Shown here in pieces: positions 16,942-24,911 of a stretch of DNA of 64,000 nucleotides. The position numbers and the translations under genes are program-made. The stretch's first letter is position 1. Every line of letters starts with the position of its first letter. The stretch comes from Mesonia ostreae (GTDB taxonomy: Bacteria; Bacteroidota; Bacteroidia; Flavobacteriales; Flavobacteriaceae). Below the pieces are notes generated by a model that did not search any database, was not told where the DNA came from, and saw only the letters and a program-made list of their open reading frames with translations. The stretch covers positions 1 to 64,000 of the forward strand of contig NZ_JAVRBG010000014.1 of assembly GCF_031845265.1 (NCBI RefSeq), read 5' to 3'.

Positions 16942-17508
16942 ATGGTTCAAAAATCTATATTAGCTAAGTGTTTGCTTATTTTACTGATTACTTCTTGCGC
17001 AAAAGAAAAAGAAAAAGAAGAGAATCCATTTTTAATCACAGATGGCAAAATTGGTTTGTTACATACCAACACTCAATTAAAAGATCTAGATTCGGTTTTT
17101 AAGAAAGATTCTATCGTAAAAAATGTTGTAGATAATGGTTTTTCTAGAAGAAATGAGGTTTTAATTTATGACAAAAAAGGAAATATTCTTCTCATTTTAG
17201 ACCCAGCAAAAGAATTTGATAGCACCAGCACTATTGGAAATATTCAGATTAAGGACAAAAGATACAAGACCAGTGAAGGCTTAAACGTAGAAAGTACGTT
17301 TAAAGACATCACGACGCATTATAAAATTTCTAGAATTGAAAATACATTACGTACTGCGGTTATCTTTTTAGATGAGATTGATTCCTATATCACTATCGAT
17401 AAAGAATACATTACGGGGGATGCTCGCTATAATACTGATATTCCCATTGAACCCAGTCAAATTCCCGATGACGCTAAAATCAAACATTTTTGGATTGGCT
17501 GGAAATAA
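16942..17508 (+). CDS. Hypothetical lipoprotein
   Basis: This 188-residue protein starts with a lipoprotein signal peptide with lipobox ITSC, followed by a charged linker rich in Lys and Glu. The mature part has no domain I recognise; segments include GKIGLLHTNTQLKDLDSVF, DKKGNILLILDP and a C-terminal PDDAKIKHFWIGWK. The ATG at 16942 is preferred to a TTG 6 bp upstream. The pyrophosphatase-like lipoprotein gene begins 19 bp after the stop, so the two are probably cotranscribed and both exported to the envelope. The function is unknown. Confidence 0.75.
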   Translation: MVQKSILAKCLLILLITSCAKEKEKEENPFLITDGKIGLLHTNTQLKDLDSVFKKDSIVKNVVDNGFSRRNEVLIYDKKGNILLILDPAKEFDSTSTIGNIQIKDKRYKTSEGLNVESTFKDITTHYKISRIENTLRTAVIFLDEIDSYITIDKEYITGDARYNTDIPIEPSQIPDDAKIKHFWIGWK

Positions 17509-17527
17509 TCTTTAAACTTTCGTTTTC

Positions 17528-18142
17528 TTGAAATACCTCTCTCTACTTTTTAGCATGGTAGCTTTTATAAGCTGCAAAGAATCTTCTAAGATGCCTGCTA
17601 AAGAAACTATAGATTACTATCATTTACCCACTTTTGTAAATGACACTTTACAAGCGGTCATAGAAATACCCGCAGGCACTAATAAAAAAATTGAATACAA
17701 CAGAGAGCAAAATGATTTTCTAGTGGACTCCATAAAGGGCGTTCCAAGAAGCATTCATTTTTTACCTTATATAGGAAATTACGGTTTTATACCTTCTACC
17801 TATTCTAATCCAGAAGAAGGTGGAGATGGTGACGCCTTAGATATTCTCGTGTTGGCAGAAAGTCAGCCCATGGGCACTCTAATGAAGGTGATTCCTATTG
17901 CGGTTTTAAGGCTCCAAGACAATGGAGCTTTTGATGATAAAATTATCGCAGTACCCGCTCAAAAAGAATTGCAAATTATTCCTGTTAACAATTTTGAAAA
18001 CATTTCTATACAGTATCCTGAAATTAGGAAAATTATTTCTTTATGGTTTCAAAACTATGACAAAAAAGATGACCTTCATATTATAGCTTTTAACGGAGAA
18101 GATACCGCAATGGAAATTATTAATAAATGGACCAAGCATTAA
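17528..18142 (+). CDS. ppa: Lipoprotein inorganic pyrophosphatase (soluble type I family)
   Basis: This 204-residue protein belongs to the type I soluble pyrophosphatases, which hydrolyse diphosphate to phosphate with magnesium. The catalytic acidic cluster is intact as GDGDALDILV, with NYGFIP before it and DNGAFDDKIIAVP after it, and the N-terminal IEIPAGTNKKIEY also fits. Unusually, the enzyme has a lipoprotein signal peptide (lipobox FISC, Cys at residue 16), which predicts membrane anchoring outside the cytoplasm. The start is a TTG at 17528; starting at the next ATG (17552) would destroy the signal peptide. A cytoplasmic housekeeping role is therefore doubtful. The upstream neighbour is another lipoprotein. 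Confidence 0.88.
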   Translation: MKYLSLLFSMVAFISCKESSKMPAKETIDYYHLPTFVNDTLQAVIEIPAGTNKKIEYNREQNDFLVDSIKGVPRSIHFLPYIGNYGFIPSTYSNPEEGGDGDALDILVLAESQPMGTLMKVIPIAVLRLQDNGAFDDKIIAVPAQKELQIIPVNNFENISIQYPEIRKIISLWFQNYDKKDDLHIIAFNGEDTAMEIINKWTKH

Positions 18143-18224
18143 TTTTTTCTTTAGAAAATGTTAATTAAAGCATAGGTGAAATGAGTAATACATAACTTTA
18201 GCTTTCTAACCAAACCCTATTAAA

Positions 18225-18410
18225 ATGATTAAAGTCTTAGGAATTATACTTACCGTTGCCGGAATGATTAGCCTGGTTGTTGGTATTTTTGGAATTTTTG
18301 GAGAATTGAATGTTGGCATGAGTCCTTGGGCTTTCGCCATAGTTGGACTTATATTTTTTCTTGCCGGAATTGGAATTGTGAAAAGAAAAAAAGATACAGA
18401 CGAAGTTTAA
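18225..18410 (+). CDS. Small two-helix membrane protein
   Basis: This 61-residue protein has two hydrophobic segments (about 4-25 and 35-52) separated by a short loop GELNVGMSP, and ends in a basic-acidic tail KRKKDTDEV. No named family is recognised. A box TAACTTTA at 18193-18200 resembles the -7 consensus with one mismatch. The hydrolase gene starts 27 bp downstream and may be in the same transcript. Confidence 0.65.
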   Translation: MIKVLGIILTVAGMISLVVGIFGIFGELNVGMSPWAFAIVGLIFFLAGIGIVKRKKDTDEV

Positions 18411-18437
18411 ACACATTTTGGCTTTCTATACTAACGA

Positions 18438-19274
18438 ATGAAGAAAAAGTTTCAGAAATATTTGCCTAGAATTATTGGAATGCAATTTAATTCTCAGCAT
18501 CTCATTCAGCCTCAAAAAGTAGCTTCCAAAGCTTTTGAACTCTTTTGCTCTCCTAGAAAAGGAAGAGTGAAACCTGAGCAAGAAGATTTTTTAAACGAAG
18601 CTAAAGCGGAAGTGATTTCTTTTCAGAATAAAAAAATACAAACCTATAGATGGCCAGGAAACAATAAGAAAATTTTGTTGGTTCACGGCTGGGAAAGCAA
18701 TACATATCGTTGGAAAGATTTTGTCAAAGAGCTACAAAAAGAAGAATACGATATTTTTGCTTTTGATGCTCCCGCGCACGGTTATTCTGAAGGGAAAATG
18801 ATTAATGTGCCTTTATATGCAAACGCAATTCAAGAGGTGGTTACCCATATTTCGCCTTCTATGATAGTTGGTCATAGCATTGGCGCGATGTCTACCATTT
18901 ATAATCAACATCAATTTACGAACGATGTTGAAAAGTTGATATTGCTAGGGCCACCATCAGAGATTTCTTCTATTATGAGCGACTATCAAAAATTGCTTCA
19001 GTTAAAACCTCGAGTTATGAAAACTTTAGAGGACTATTTTCAGAAACAATTGGGTTATAAATTTGATGAGTTTTCTATTGCCAGATTTGCTAAAGAGGTT
19101 AGAAAACCAGGACTTATTATTCATGACCAATATGATAAAATTGCTCCTATTACTGCTTCCGAAGCCATTCATAAAGAATGGAAAAATTCTAAATTAATTG
19201 TTACCCAAGGCGGCGGTCATTCGCTAAGCAACGAACAAGTTTACCAACATATGCTTTCTTTTATAAACCATTAA
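18438..19274 (+). CDS. Alpha/beta hydrolase
   Basis: This 278-residue protein has an alpha/beta hydrolase fold. The oxyanion-region motif is LLVHGWESN, the nucleophile elbow is VGHSIGAM, the acid is probably the Asp of HDQYDKIAP, and the catalytic His is in GGGHSLS. There is no signal peptide, so it is likely cytoplasmic. The substrate cannot be told from the sequence. It is followed 10 bp later by the rluF-type gene. Confidence 0.88.
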   Translation: MKKKFQKYLPRIIGMQFNSQHLIQPQKVASKAFELFCSPRKGRVKPEQEDFLNEAKAEVISFQNKKIQTYRWPGNNKKILLVHGWESNTYRWKDFVKELQKEEYDIFAFDAPAHGYSEGKMINVPLYANAIQEVVTHISPSMIVGHSIGAMSTIYNQHQFTNDVEKLILLGPPSEISSIMSDYQKLLQLKPRVMKTLEDYFQKQLGYKFDEFSIARFAKEVRKPGLIIHDQYDKIAPITASEAIHKEWKNSKLIVTQGGGHSLSNEQVYQHMLSFINH

Positions 19275-19284
19275 AAATTATATT

Positions 19285-20082
19285 TTGTCTCAAGAAAACC
19301 TCATTAGAATTAATAAATATCTTAGTGGAGCTGGGTATTGCTCTAGAAGAAAGGCAGACCAACTCATAGAAGAAGGCAAAGTGACTATTAATGGAAGTGT
19401 GCCAGAAATGGGAACAAAAATTGCTGAAGGGGATGAAGTTAGAGTTTTTGGCGAATTAATTTCCCCCAAAGAAAAGCCCGTATATATTGCGTTTCATAAA
19501 CCGGTAGGCATCGTTTGTACTACAGACACACGTGTAGAAAAGGACAATATTATAGATTATATAAATTATCCTAGTCGCATTTTCCCTATTGGAAGGCTAG
19601 ATAAACCTAGCGAAGGTCTTATCCTACTGACAAATGACGGAGATATTGTCAACAAAATTTTACGCTCTAGAAATAACCATGGAAAAGAATACGTGGTAAA
19701 AGTAAATCGCCCAGTTACGGAAGCTTTCGTGGAGAGAATGTCTAATGGAATTCCCATTTTAGACACGGTAACTAAAAAATGTGAAGTGGAAAAAATAGGC
19801 TCTCACGAATTTAGGCTGGTACTTACACAGGGTCTTAATAGACAAATTAGACGTATGTGCGAATACTTAGATTATGAAGTAGTACAGCTAAAACGAGTTA
19901 GGGTTTTAAATATTCCTTTGGATGTCGCCGTGGGAGAATATAGAGACCTAACGGAAAAAGAGCTTAAAGAATTGAATGAAATCGTCTCTACGTCAAGTAA
20001 AACTGAAGATACCAAAAATACAACAGAGCAAGGTTCTTCTAAAAAGTATAGCAACACTGCAAAAAAAAGAAGAAAAAACTAA
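19285..20082 (+). CDS. rluF: 23S rRNA pseudouridine synthase, RluF type
   Basis: This 265-residue enzyme isomerises a uridine in 23S rRNA. An N-terminal S4 RNA-binding domain (INKYLSGAGYCSRRKADQLI) is followed by the RsuA/RluB/E/F catalytic domain with GRLDKPSEGLILLTNDGD, which contains the catalytic Asp, and GLNRQIRRMCEYL. The tail from about residue 232 is low complexity and basic, ending KKRRKN. The start is a TTG at 19285 because the first ATG lies inside the S4 domain. Assignment to RluF rather than RluB or RsuA rests on the IRRMCEYL region and is moderately sure. Confidence 0.88.
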   Translation: MSQENLIRINKYLSGAGYCSRRKADQLIEEGKVTINGSVPEMGTKIAEGDEVRVFGELISPKEKPVYIAFHKPVGIVCTTDTRVEKDNIIDYINYPSRIFPIGRLDKPSEGLILLTNDGDIVNKILRSRNNHGKEYVVKVNRPVTEAFVERMSNGIPILDTVTKKCEVEKIGSHEFRLVLTQGLNRQIRRMCEYLDYEVVQLKRVRVLNIPLDVAVGEYRDLTEKELKELNEIVSTSSKTEDTKNTTEQGSSKKYSNTAKKRRKN

Positions 20083-20140
20083 CATATTTTTAAGGGTTTT
20101 ATAATTTGATCGTGGTAACTTTAATCTAAAATCAAAAGAA

Positions 20141-20380
20141 ATGGAAAAGCCGCGAATAAAAAATGAAGATCAATATGAAGCTTTAAGAGATAAAGGCTAT
20201 AGCAAAGAAAAATCTGCTAGAATAGCCAATACACCAGATGCTGGTAAAAAAGGAGGCGAAGCTAAAAAATATGAAGATTGGACCAAAGAAAATCTTTATG
20301 AGCAAGCTAAAAATGTAGGTATTGAAAATCGTTCTAAAATGAACAAGAAAGAGCTAATTGAAGCCTTAAGAAACAACTAA
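20141..20380 (+). CDS. DUF7218 / Rho-N domain small protein
   Basis: This 79-residue charged protein has an N-terminal segment EALRDKGYSKEKSARIAN followed by KKGGEAKKYEDWT, the pattern of DUF7218-like small proteins, and a C-terminal Rho_N (SAP-like) helical domain with LYEQAKNVGIENRSKMNKKELIEAL. Such domains bind nucleic acid in Rho; a role here is inference. It lies in a close cluster with VOC, AI-2E and YkvA genes (gaps of 2-4 bp). A TAACTTTA box at 20116-20123 could be its promoter. Confidence 0.8.
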   Translation: MEKPRIKNEDQYEALRDKGYSKEKSARIANTPDAGKKGGEAKKYEDWTKENLYEQAKNVGIENRSKMNKKELIEALRNN

Positions 20381-20384
20381 GTCT

Positions 20385-20807
20385 ATGAAAAAAGCACCCC
20401 CATTTCATTTAGCTATTCCTGTAGACGATCTACAAAAAGCTAGAACATTTTATACAGATACGCTTCATTTTACAGAAGGAAGAAGTAGCGATCATTGGGT
20501 AGATTATGATTTTTTTGGACATCAGTTGGTAATTCATTTAGACGAAAATTCAGTTAGTGCTCCTTCCCAAAGTTCTATTGATGGAAAAAATGTACCTGTT
20601 CCTCATTTTGGAGTAGTTCTTCCCTGGGACATCTTTCAATCTTTTGCAGATCAGTTAAAACAAAAAGGTATAATGTTTGCGATTGAGCCTTATATAAGAT
20701 TTAAGGGGAAACCAGGAGAACAAATGACGATGTTTTTTTACGATCCCTGCGGCAATGCTCTAGAGTTTAAAGCCTTTAAGGAGCCAGATCAGTTATTTGC
20801 CTCTTAA
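20385..20807 (+). CDS. VOC family protein (glyoxalase/dioxygenase fold)
   Basis: This 140-residue protein has two betaalphabetabetabeta units of the vicinal oxygen chelate fold, recognised from FHLAIPVDDLQKARTFY, DHWVDYDFFGHQLVIHLD, VPHFGVVLPW and the C-terminal DPCGNALEFKAF. Probable metal ligands are His in FHLAIP, His in PHFGVV and Glu in ALEFK. The substrate is unknown. It starts 4 bp after the Rho_N gene and stops 3 bp before the AI-2E gene, so it is within an operon. Confidence 0.88.
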   Translation: MKKAPPFHLAIPVDDLQKARTFYTDTLHFTEGRSSDHWVDYDFFGHQLVIHLDENSVSAPSQSSIDGKNVPVPHFGVVLPWDIFQSFADQLKQKGIMFAIEPYIRFKGKPGEQMTMFFYDPCGNALEFKAFKEPDQLFAS

Positions 20808-20810
20808 TAC

Positions 20811-21887
20811 ATGAAAAGATTAGAACCAGAATTTGTTAGGCAATTATTCATATTACTACTCATTGTAGTTTTGGGATATCTTATTTCTATAGAAATGGCA
20901 CCTTATCTTTCTGGTGTTTTAGGAGCGATTACTTTCTATGTTCTTTTGAGAAAATGGATGGCCAAACTCGTAAAAAGAGGGTGGAATCAAGATTTGGCAG
21001 CTGGCACTTTAATGTTTTTCTCGTTCATAGGAATTTTAATTCCAACAGCGGGGATTGTATTGATGCTTACTTCAAAAATAGGTAAGGCTGTTAACAATTC
21101 AGAAAAAGTAGTGAACGCCATCAAACAGCAAATGAGTGATTGGGAACACGCAGTAAATTATAACTTTACTAAAGAAATTAATACCAGCGAGATTGGAAGC
21201 TGGGTATCCAATAACTTACAAAGTGTTGCTGGGGGAACGTTTGATGCTTTTATCGCCATAGGAATTATGTATTTTCTTCTATATTATTTGCTTACCAATA
21301 GAAAGCAAATTAGAGAAACTATGAATGATTACGTTCCTATAAATTCTGAAAACTTAAGTCTTATTGGGAAAGAAAGCACCGAGATGGTAAAAGCCAATGC
21401 GATTGGAATTCCGTTAGTAGCAATTTGCCAAGGAGTGATTTCTTTAATAGGTTTTCTTATTTTTGGTGTACCCGATCCTTTTTTCTGGTTCGTGATCACC
21501 ACCATAGGATCTATGATTCCGTTTATAGGAACAGCTATAGGTATTTTTCCTGTTGCTATATTATTATTTGCTCAAGGAAGTAATTGGCAAGCGATCGCTA
21601 TATTAATTTATGGAATTGTTATTGTAGGAAGTACAGATAATATCATACGACTGTATGTTTTAAGAAAATTATCTGACGTACACCCTCTCATAACGTTATT
21701 AGGAGTTGTTGTAGGTGTACCTTTATTTGGATTTATTGGACTTATTTTTGGTCCTCTCTTAATTTCATTATTTTTACTTATAGTAAAAATTTATAAAAAA
21801 GAATACGGAAAAAGCAACCCTAAACCGTCCACCTCCGAAGAAAACAAAGATAAACTTGATAAAAAAGCAGAAACTAAAAAACTATAA
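20811..21887 (+). CDS. AI-2E family transporter
   Basis: This 358-residue inner-membrane protein has about seven to eight transmembrane segments and the family pattern with AIFGVPDPFFWFVIT-like and GSMIPFIGTAIGIFPVAI regions, followed by DNIIRLYVLRKLSDVHPLI. Members have been linked to autoinducer-2 export and to sodium/proton antiport, so the name alone does not give a substrate. The C-terminal 30 residues are a charged Lys/Glu tail. The YkvA gene starts 2 bp downstream. Confidence 0.9.
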   Translation: MKRLEPEFVRQLFILLLIVVLGYLISIEMAPYLSGVLGAITFYVLLRKWMAKLVKRGWNQDLAAGTLMFFSFIGILIPTAGIVLMLTSKIGKAVNNSEKVVNAIKQQMSDWEHAVNYNFTKEINTSEIGSWVSNNLQSVAGGTFDAFIAIGIMYFLLYYLLTNRKQIRETMNDYVPINSENLSLIGKESTEMVKANAIGIPLVAICQGVISLIGFLIFGVPDPFFWFVITTIGSMIPFIGTAIGIFPVAILLFAQGSNWQAIAILIYGIVIVGSTDNIIRLYVLRKLSDVHPLITLLGVVVGVPLFGFIGLIFGPLLISLFLLIVKIYKKEYGKSNPKPSTSEENKDKLDKKAETKKL

Positions 21888-21889
21888 TT

Positions 21890-22297
21890 ATGGGAATATT
21901 CAGTAGAGAAAAAAAAATAAATGAGGATTATGTAGAGAAACAAGCGATGCAAACCTCTCGGGAAGATATGGATGTAACCATCTCCAATCAAAAAGCTATA
22001 GAAGGTAAAATTGCCAACTCTGGTATTTTAGAGAAATACGCTTCCTTAGCCAAACTGATGCTAAAAATGTTGAAAGATTATAAAAATGGTATATATACAG
22101 AGGTTCCTTGGTTTACCATAGGATCTATTATATTTTCACTTTTATATGTTCTTAATCCATTAGACATAGTGCCAGATTTTATTCCAGTTTTAGGATATAT
22201 CGATGATTTGAGTGTACTCAGTTTTGCGCTTAGATTTGTTGAGACAGATTTACATAGTTATCTAGATTGGAAAACGGAAGAAGTAGACCGCGCATAA
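21890..22297 (+). CDS. YkvA family (DUF1232) membrane protein
   Basis: This 135-residue protein contains a DUF1232 domain: a hydrophobic segment WFTIGSIIFSLLYVLNPLD runs into the family core NPLDIVPDFIPVLGYIDDL. The N-terminal 60 residues are charged and helical. DUF1232 has no proven function. It is the last gene of the cluster starting at 20141 and is followed by the palindromic element at 22301-22459. Confidence 0.9.
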   Translation: MGIFSREKKINEDYVEKQAMQTSREDMDVTISNQKAIEGKIANSGILEKYASLAKLMLKMLKDYKNGIYTEVPWFTIGSIIFSLLYVLNPLDIVPDFIPVLGYIDDLSVLSFALRFVETDLHSYLDWKTEEVDRA

Positions 22298-22300
22298 AAT

Positions 22301-22459
22301 AAGGCTGTCTAAAAGGTCAATTTCTGTCAACCCGAACCAGATTCAGATTTTCATATTTATCCGTTAATCGATATGATGAGATTTTGGAATAAACCTGCCT
22401 GAATGGTACGGGCAGGTTCAGAATGACAGTTTTAAAACTTTTCAGCCAGCCTTTTTTTT
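22301..22459. repeat. Palindromic intergenic element, possibly a dispersed repeat
   Basis: The element fills the space between the convergent YkvA and folD genes. It has nested imperfect inverted repeats: an outer pair AAGGCTG...CAGCCAGCCTT (22301-22316 with 22438-22453), a middle pair CTGTCAACCCGAACC / GGTTCAGAATGACAG (22324-22338 with 22415-22429, 12 of 15 paired) and an inner pair CCTGCC / GGCAGG (22394-22399 with 22411-22416). The right end runs into eight T. It can act as a terminator for the YkvA gene. The GTTCAGAATGACA core resembles dispersed repeats seen in flavobacterial genomes; that link is from memory. Confidence 0.65.
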
Positions 22460-23348
22460 ATAAATTTTGTCTCAAACGATGACGATCTCTCGCCAACAAT
22501 GTATTTTTTAATAACATCGCAATGGTCATAGGCCCTACTCCTCCCGGTACTGGGGTTATATACGATGTTTTCTTTTTTACATTCTCAAAATCTGCATCTC
22601 CTGTAATCACATATCCTTTCTCTGCAGTTTCATCTGGTACTCTTGTAATTCCTACATCAATTACCACCGCATCATCTTTAATCATTTCAGCTTTTAAGAA
22701 ATGAGGGATTCCTACCGCAACGATAATAATGTCTGCTTGAGAGGTTATTTGGGTAATGTTTTTGGTGTATTTATGCGTTAAGGTAACTGTAGAATTTCCA
22801 GGAAAGCCCATTCTTCCCATAAGAATACTCATAGGTCTTCCCACAATATGACTTCTTCCTATGACCACAGTATGTTTTCCTTTGGTAGGAATATCATAGC
22901 GCTCTAATAGTTCTAGAATTCCAAAAGGAGTTGCGGGAATAAATGAGGTCATATCCAATGACATTTTCCCAAAGTTGGTAGGATGAAAACCATCCACATC
23001 TTTATCTGGATCCACAGCCATTAACACTTGTTGTGTATTGATTTGTGGAGGTAATGGCAACTGAACAATAAAACCATCAACGGAATCATCCTCGTTCAAT
23101 TCCTTAATTTTCTCTAGCAATTCTATTTCACTTGTCGTGCTAGACATTCGTACCATGGTAGATTCAAAGCCTACGCGTTCACAAGCTCTCACTTTACTGT
23201 TTACATAGGTTCTACTCGCACCATCATTACCTACAATAATGGCAGCGAGATGAGGGACTTTTTCCCCTTTTTGTTTCATCTTAGAAACTTCCGCAGCAAT
23301 TTCATCTTTAATGTCGTTGCTTACTTTTTTACCGTCTAAAATTTTCAT
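22458..23348 (-). CDS. folD: Bifunctional methylenetetrahydrofolate dehydrogenase / methenyltetrahydrofolate cyclohydrolase
   Basis: This 296-residue cytoplasmic enzyme interconverts 5,10-methylene-, methenyl- and 10-formyl-tetrahydrofolate. Typical motifs are the YVNSKVRACERVG region with the catalytic Lys, VDGFIVQLPLP, DVDGFHPTN, the nucleotide-binding VIGRSHIVGRPM and the C-terminal PGGVGPMTIAMLL. It lies downstream of ffh on the same strand with a 113-bp gap that lacks a clear promoter, so readthrough from ffh is possible. That gap contains a short reading frame. Confidence 0.97.
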   Translation of the reverse strand: MKILDGKKVSNDIKDEIAAEVSKMKQKGEKVPHLAAIIVGNDGASRTYVNSKVRACERVGFESTMVRMSSTTSEIELLEKIKELNEDDSVDGFIVQLPLPPQINTQQVLMAVDPDKDVDGFHPTNFGKMSLDMTSFIPATPFGILELLERYDIPTKGKHTVVIGRSHIVGRPMSILMGRMGFPGNSTVTLTHKYTKNITQITSQADIIIVAVGIPHFLKAEMIKDDAVVIDVGITRVPDETAEKGYVITGDADFENVKKKTSYITPVPGGVGPMTIAMLLKNTLLARDRHRLRQNL

Positions 23349-23357
23349 ATTCCTTTT

Positions 23358-23432
23358 TTAGTTGGCAGGAGCAGTTAACTTCTTAATAGTGTCAACTACA
23401 AATCTCCCTAGATTATTAATCCTGAAATTCAT
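23358..23432 (-). CDS. Candidate 24-residue small protein between ffh and folD
   Basis: An ATG at 23432 opens a 24-codon frame ending in TAA at 23358. The product would contain RINNLGRFVVDTIKKL and end TAPAN, a pattern that could form a basic amphipathic helix. It starts 30 bp after the ffh stop and ends 10 bp before the folD start, as an operon member would. It could equally be chance or the remnant of a longer gene. No family is recognised. Confidence 0.3.
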   Translation of the reverse strand: MNFRINNLGRFVVDTIKKLTAPAN

Positions 23433-23461
23433 AAGATTCTCTACCTAAAAAAATAGATAGT

Positions 23462-24790
23462 TTACTTCATTCCCTTCATCATCTGCATCATTTTTTTACC
23501 GCCGCCGCCTTGCATCATTTTCATCATTTTACTCATCTGGTCAAATTGCTTTAACAACTGATTTACTTGCGTTACTGAAGTTCCAGAACCTTTTCCTATT
23601 CTCTTTTTTCTACTTGCATTAATCACAGAGGGCTGTGTTCTTTCTTCTAACGTCATCGAATGAATAATCGCTTCAATATGTTTAAAAGCATCATCATCAA
23701 TATCTATATCTTTCATCATTTTTCCAGCACCAGGTATCATTCCTACAAGGTCTTTCATATTCCCCATCTTTTTTACTTGCTGAATTTGATTTAAAAAATC
23801 ATCAAAACCGAATTGATTTTTGGCAATTTTCTTTTGAAGCTTTCTCGCTTCTTCCTCATCGTATTGCTCTTGCGCTCTCTCTACCAAAGAAACCACATCT
23901 CCCATTCCCAAAATACGATCGGCCATACGTTCTGGGTAGAACACATCAATAGCTTCCATTTTTTCACCAGTACCAATAAACTTAATAGGCTTATTCACTA
24001 CAGATTTAATAGAAATAGCAGCACCCCCACGGGTATCACCATCTAATTTGGTTAGGATAACCCCGTCAAAATTTAATACATCGTTAAATGATTTTGCCGT
24101 ATTCACGGCATCTTGACCTGTCATAGAATCTACTACGAAAAGGGTTTCTTGAGGCTGAATTGCTTTATGTATCGTAGAAATTTCGGTCATCATCACCTCA
24201 TCTACAGCCAAACGTCCCGCGGTATCAATAATCACGACATTAAATCCATTCTCTTTGGCGTAAGCAATTCCATCTTGAGAAATTTTTACAGGATCTTTGG
24301 TATCTCTATCTGAATATACCTCTACTCCTATTTGCTCTCCCACCACATGCAATTGATCTATCGCCGCTGGACGATACACATCACAAGCTACTAAAAGAGG
24401 TTTCTTTGTCTTTTTCGTTTTTAAGAAGTTGGCTAGTTTACCAGAAAAAGTAGTTTTACCACTACCTTGAAGACCAGACATTAAAATTATGCTTGGATCG
24501 CCTGAAAGATTAATTCCTGCGACATCTCCTCCCATGAGTTTGGTAAGTTCATCTTTTACCAATTTTACCATGAGTTCTCCCGGTTTTAACGCTTTTAATA
24601 CGTCTTGACCTAGAGCCTTTTCTTTTACAATACTGGTAAAGTCTTTGGCAATTTTGTAATTCACATCGGCGTCTACCAAAGCACGACGTACTTCTTTTAA
24701 CGTTTCTGCTACGTTAACCTCCGTAATTTGTCCGTGTCCTTTTAAGACGTGTAAAGCTTTATCAAGCTTATCACTTAAATTATCAAACAT
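23462..24790 (-). CDS. ffh: Signal recognition particle protein Ffh
   Basis: This 442-residue GTPase binds signal sequences of nascent membrane proteins and, with 4.5S RNA, delivers ribosomes to FtsY. An N domain is followed by the G domain with P-loop GLQGSGKTTFSGKLA, DTAGRLAVDE and TKLDGDTRGG, and by the M domain from about residue 295 with its Met-rich tail (KMMKMMQGGGGKKMMQMM). Length and order are normal. A -7 box (TAACTTTG) lies at 24817-24824. No SRP RNA gene is visible nearby. Confidence 0.98.
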   Translation of the reverse strand: MFDNLSDKLDKALHVLKGHGQITEVNVAETLKEVRRALVDADVNYKIAKDFTSIVKEKALGQDVLKALKPGELMVKLVKDELTKLMGGDVAGINLSGDPSIILMSGLQGSGKTTFSGKLANFLKTKKTKKPLLVACDVYRPAAIDQLHVVGEQIGVEVYSDRDTKDPVKISQDGIAYAKENGFNVVIIDTAGRLAVDEVMMTEISTIHKAIQPQETLFVVDSMTGQDAVNTAKSFNDVLNFDGVILTKLDGDTRGGAAISIKSVVNKPIKFIGTGEKMEAIDVFYPERMADRILGMGDVVSLVERAQEQYDEEEARKLQKKIAKNQFGFDDFLNQIQQVKKMGNMKDLVGMIPGAGKMMKDIDIDDDAFKHIEAIIHSMTLEERTQPSVINASRKKRIGKGSGTSVTQVNQLLKQFDQMSKMMKMMQGGGGKKMMQMMKGMK

Positions 24791-24816
24791 AGGCTTTCTT
24801 CTATTTTTAAGAATTG

Positions 24817-24824
24817 CAAAGTTA
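24817..24824 (-). promoter_or_regulatory. Predicted -7 promoter box for ffh
   Basis: On the minus strand TAACTTTG matches TAnnTTTG. Transcription would start near 24811, about 20 nt before the ffh ATG at 24790. No clear -33 element is seen. Confidence 0.55.
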
Positions 24825-24881
24825 AGGATTAGATGTTTAACTATAAAGTCTTAATGCAGGAAAATAGCATTGCATATTCAT

Positions 24882-24911
24882 AAAAAAAGACCGCTATAAA
24901 TTCTAGCGGTC
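24882..24911 (-). terminator. Orphan intrinsic terminator upstream of ffh
   Basis: An 8-bp perfect stem GACCGCTA (24889-24896) / TAGCGGTC (24904-24911) with a 7-nt loop is followed, on the minus strand, by seven T. On the plus strand no T run follows. It lies upstream of the ffh promoter and no gene reads into it, so its partner transcript is unidentified. Confidence 0.8.
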
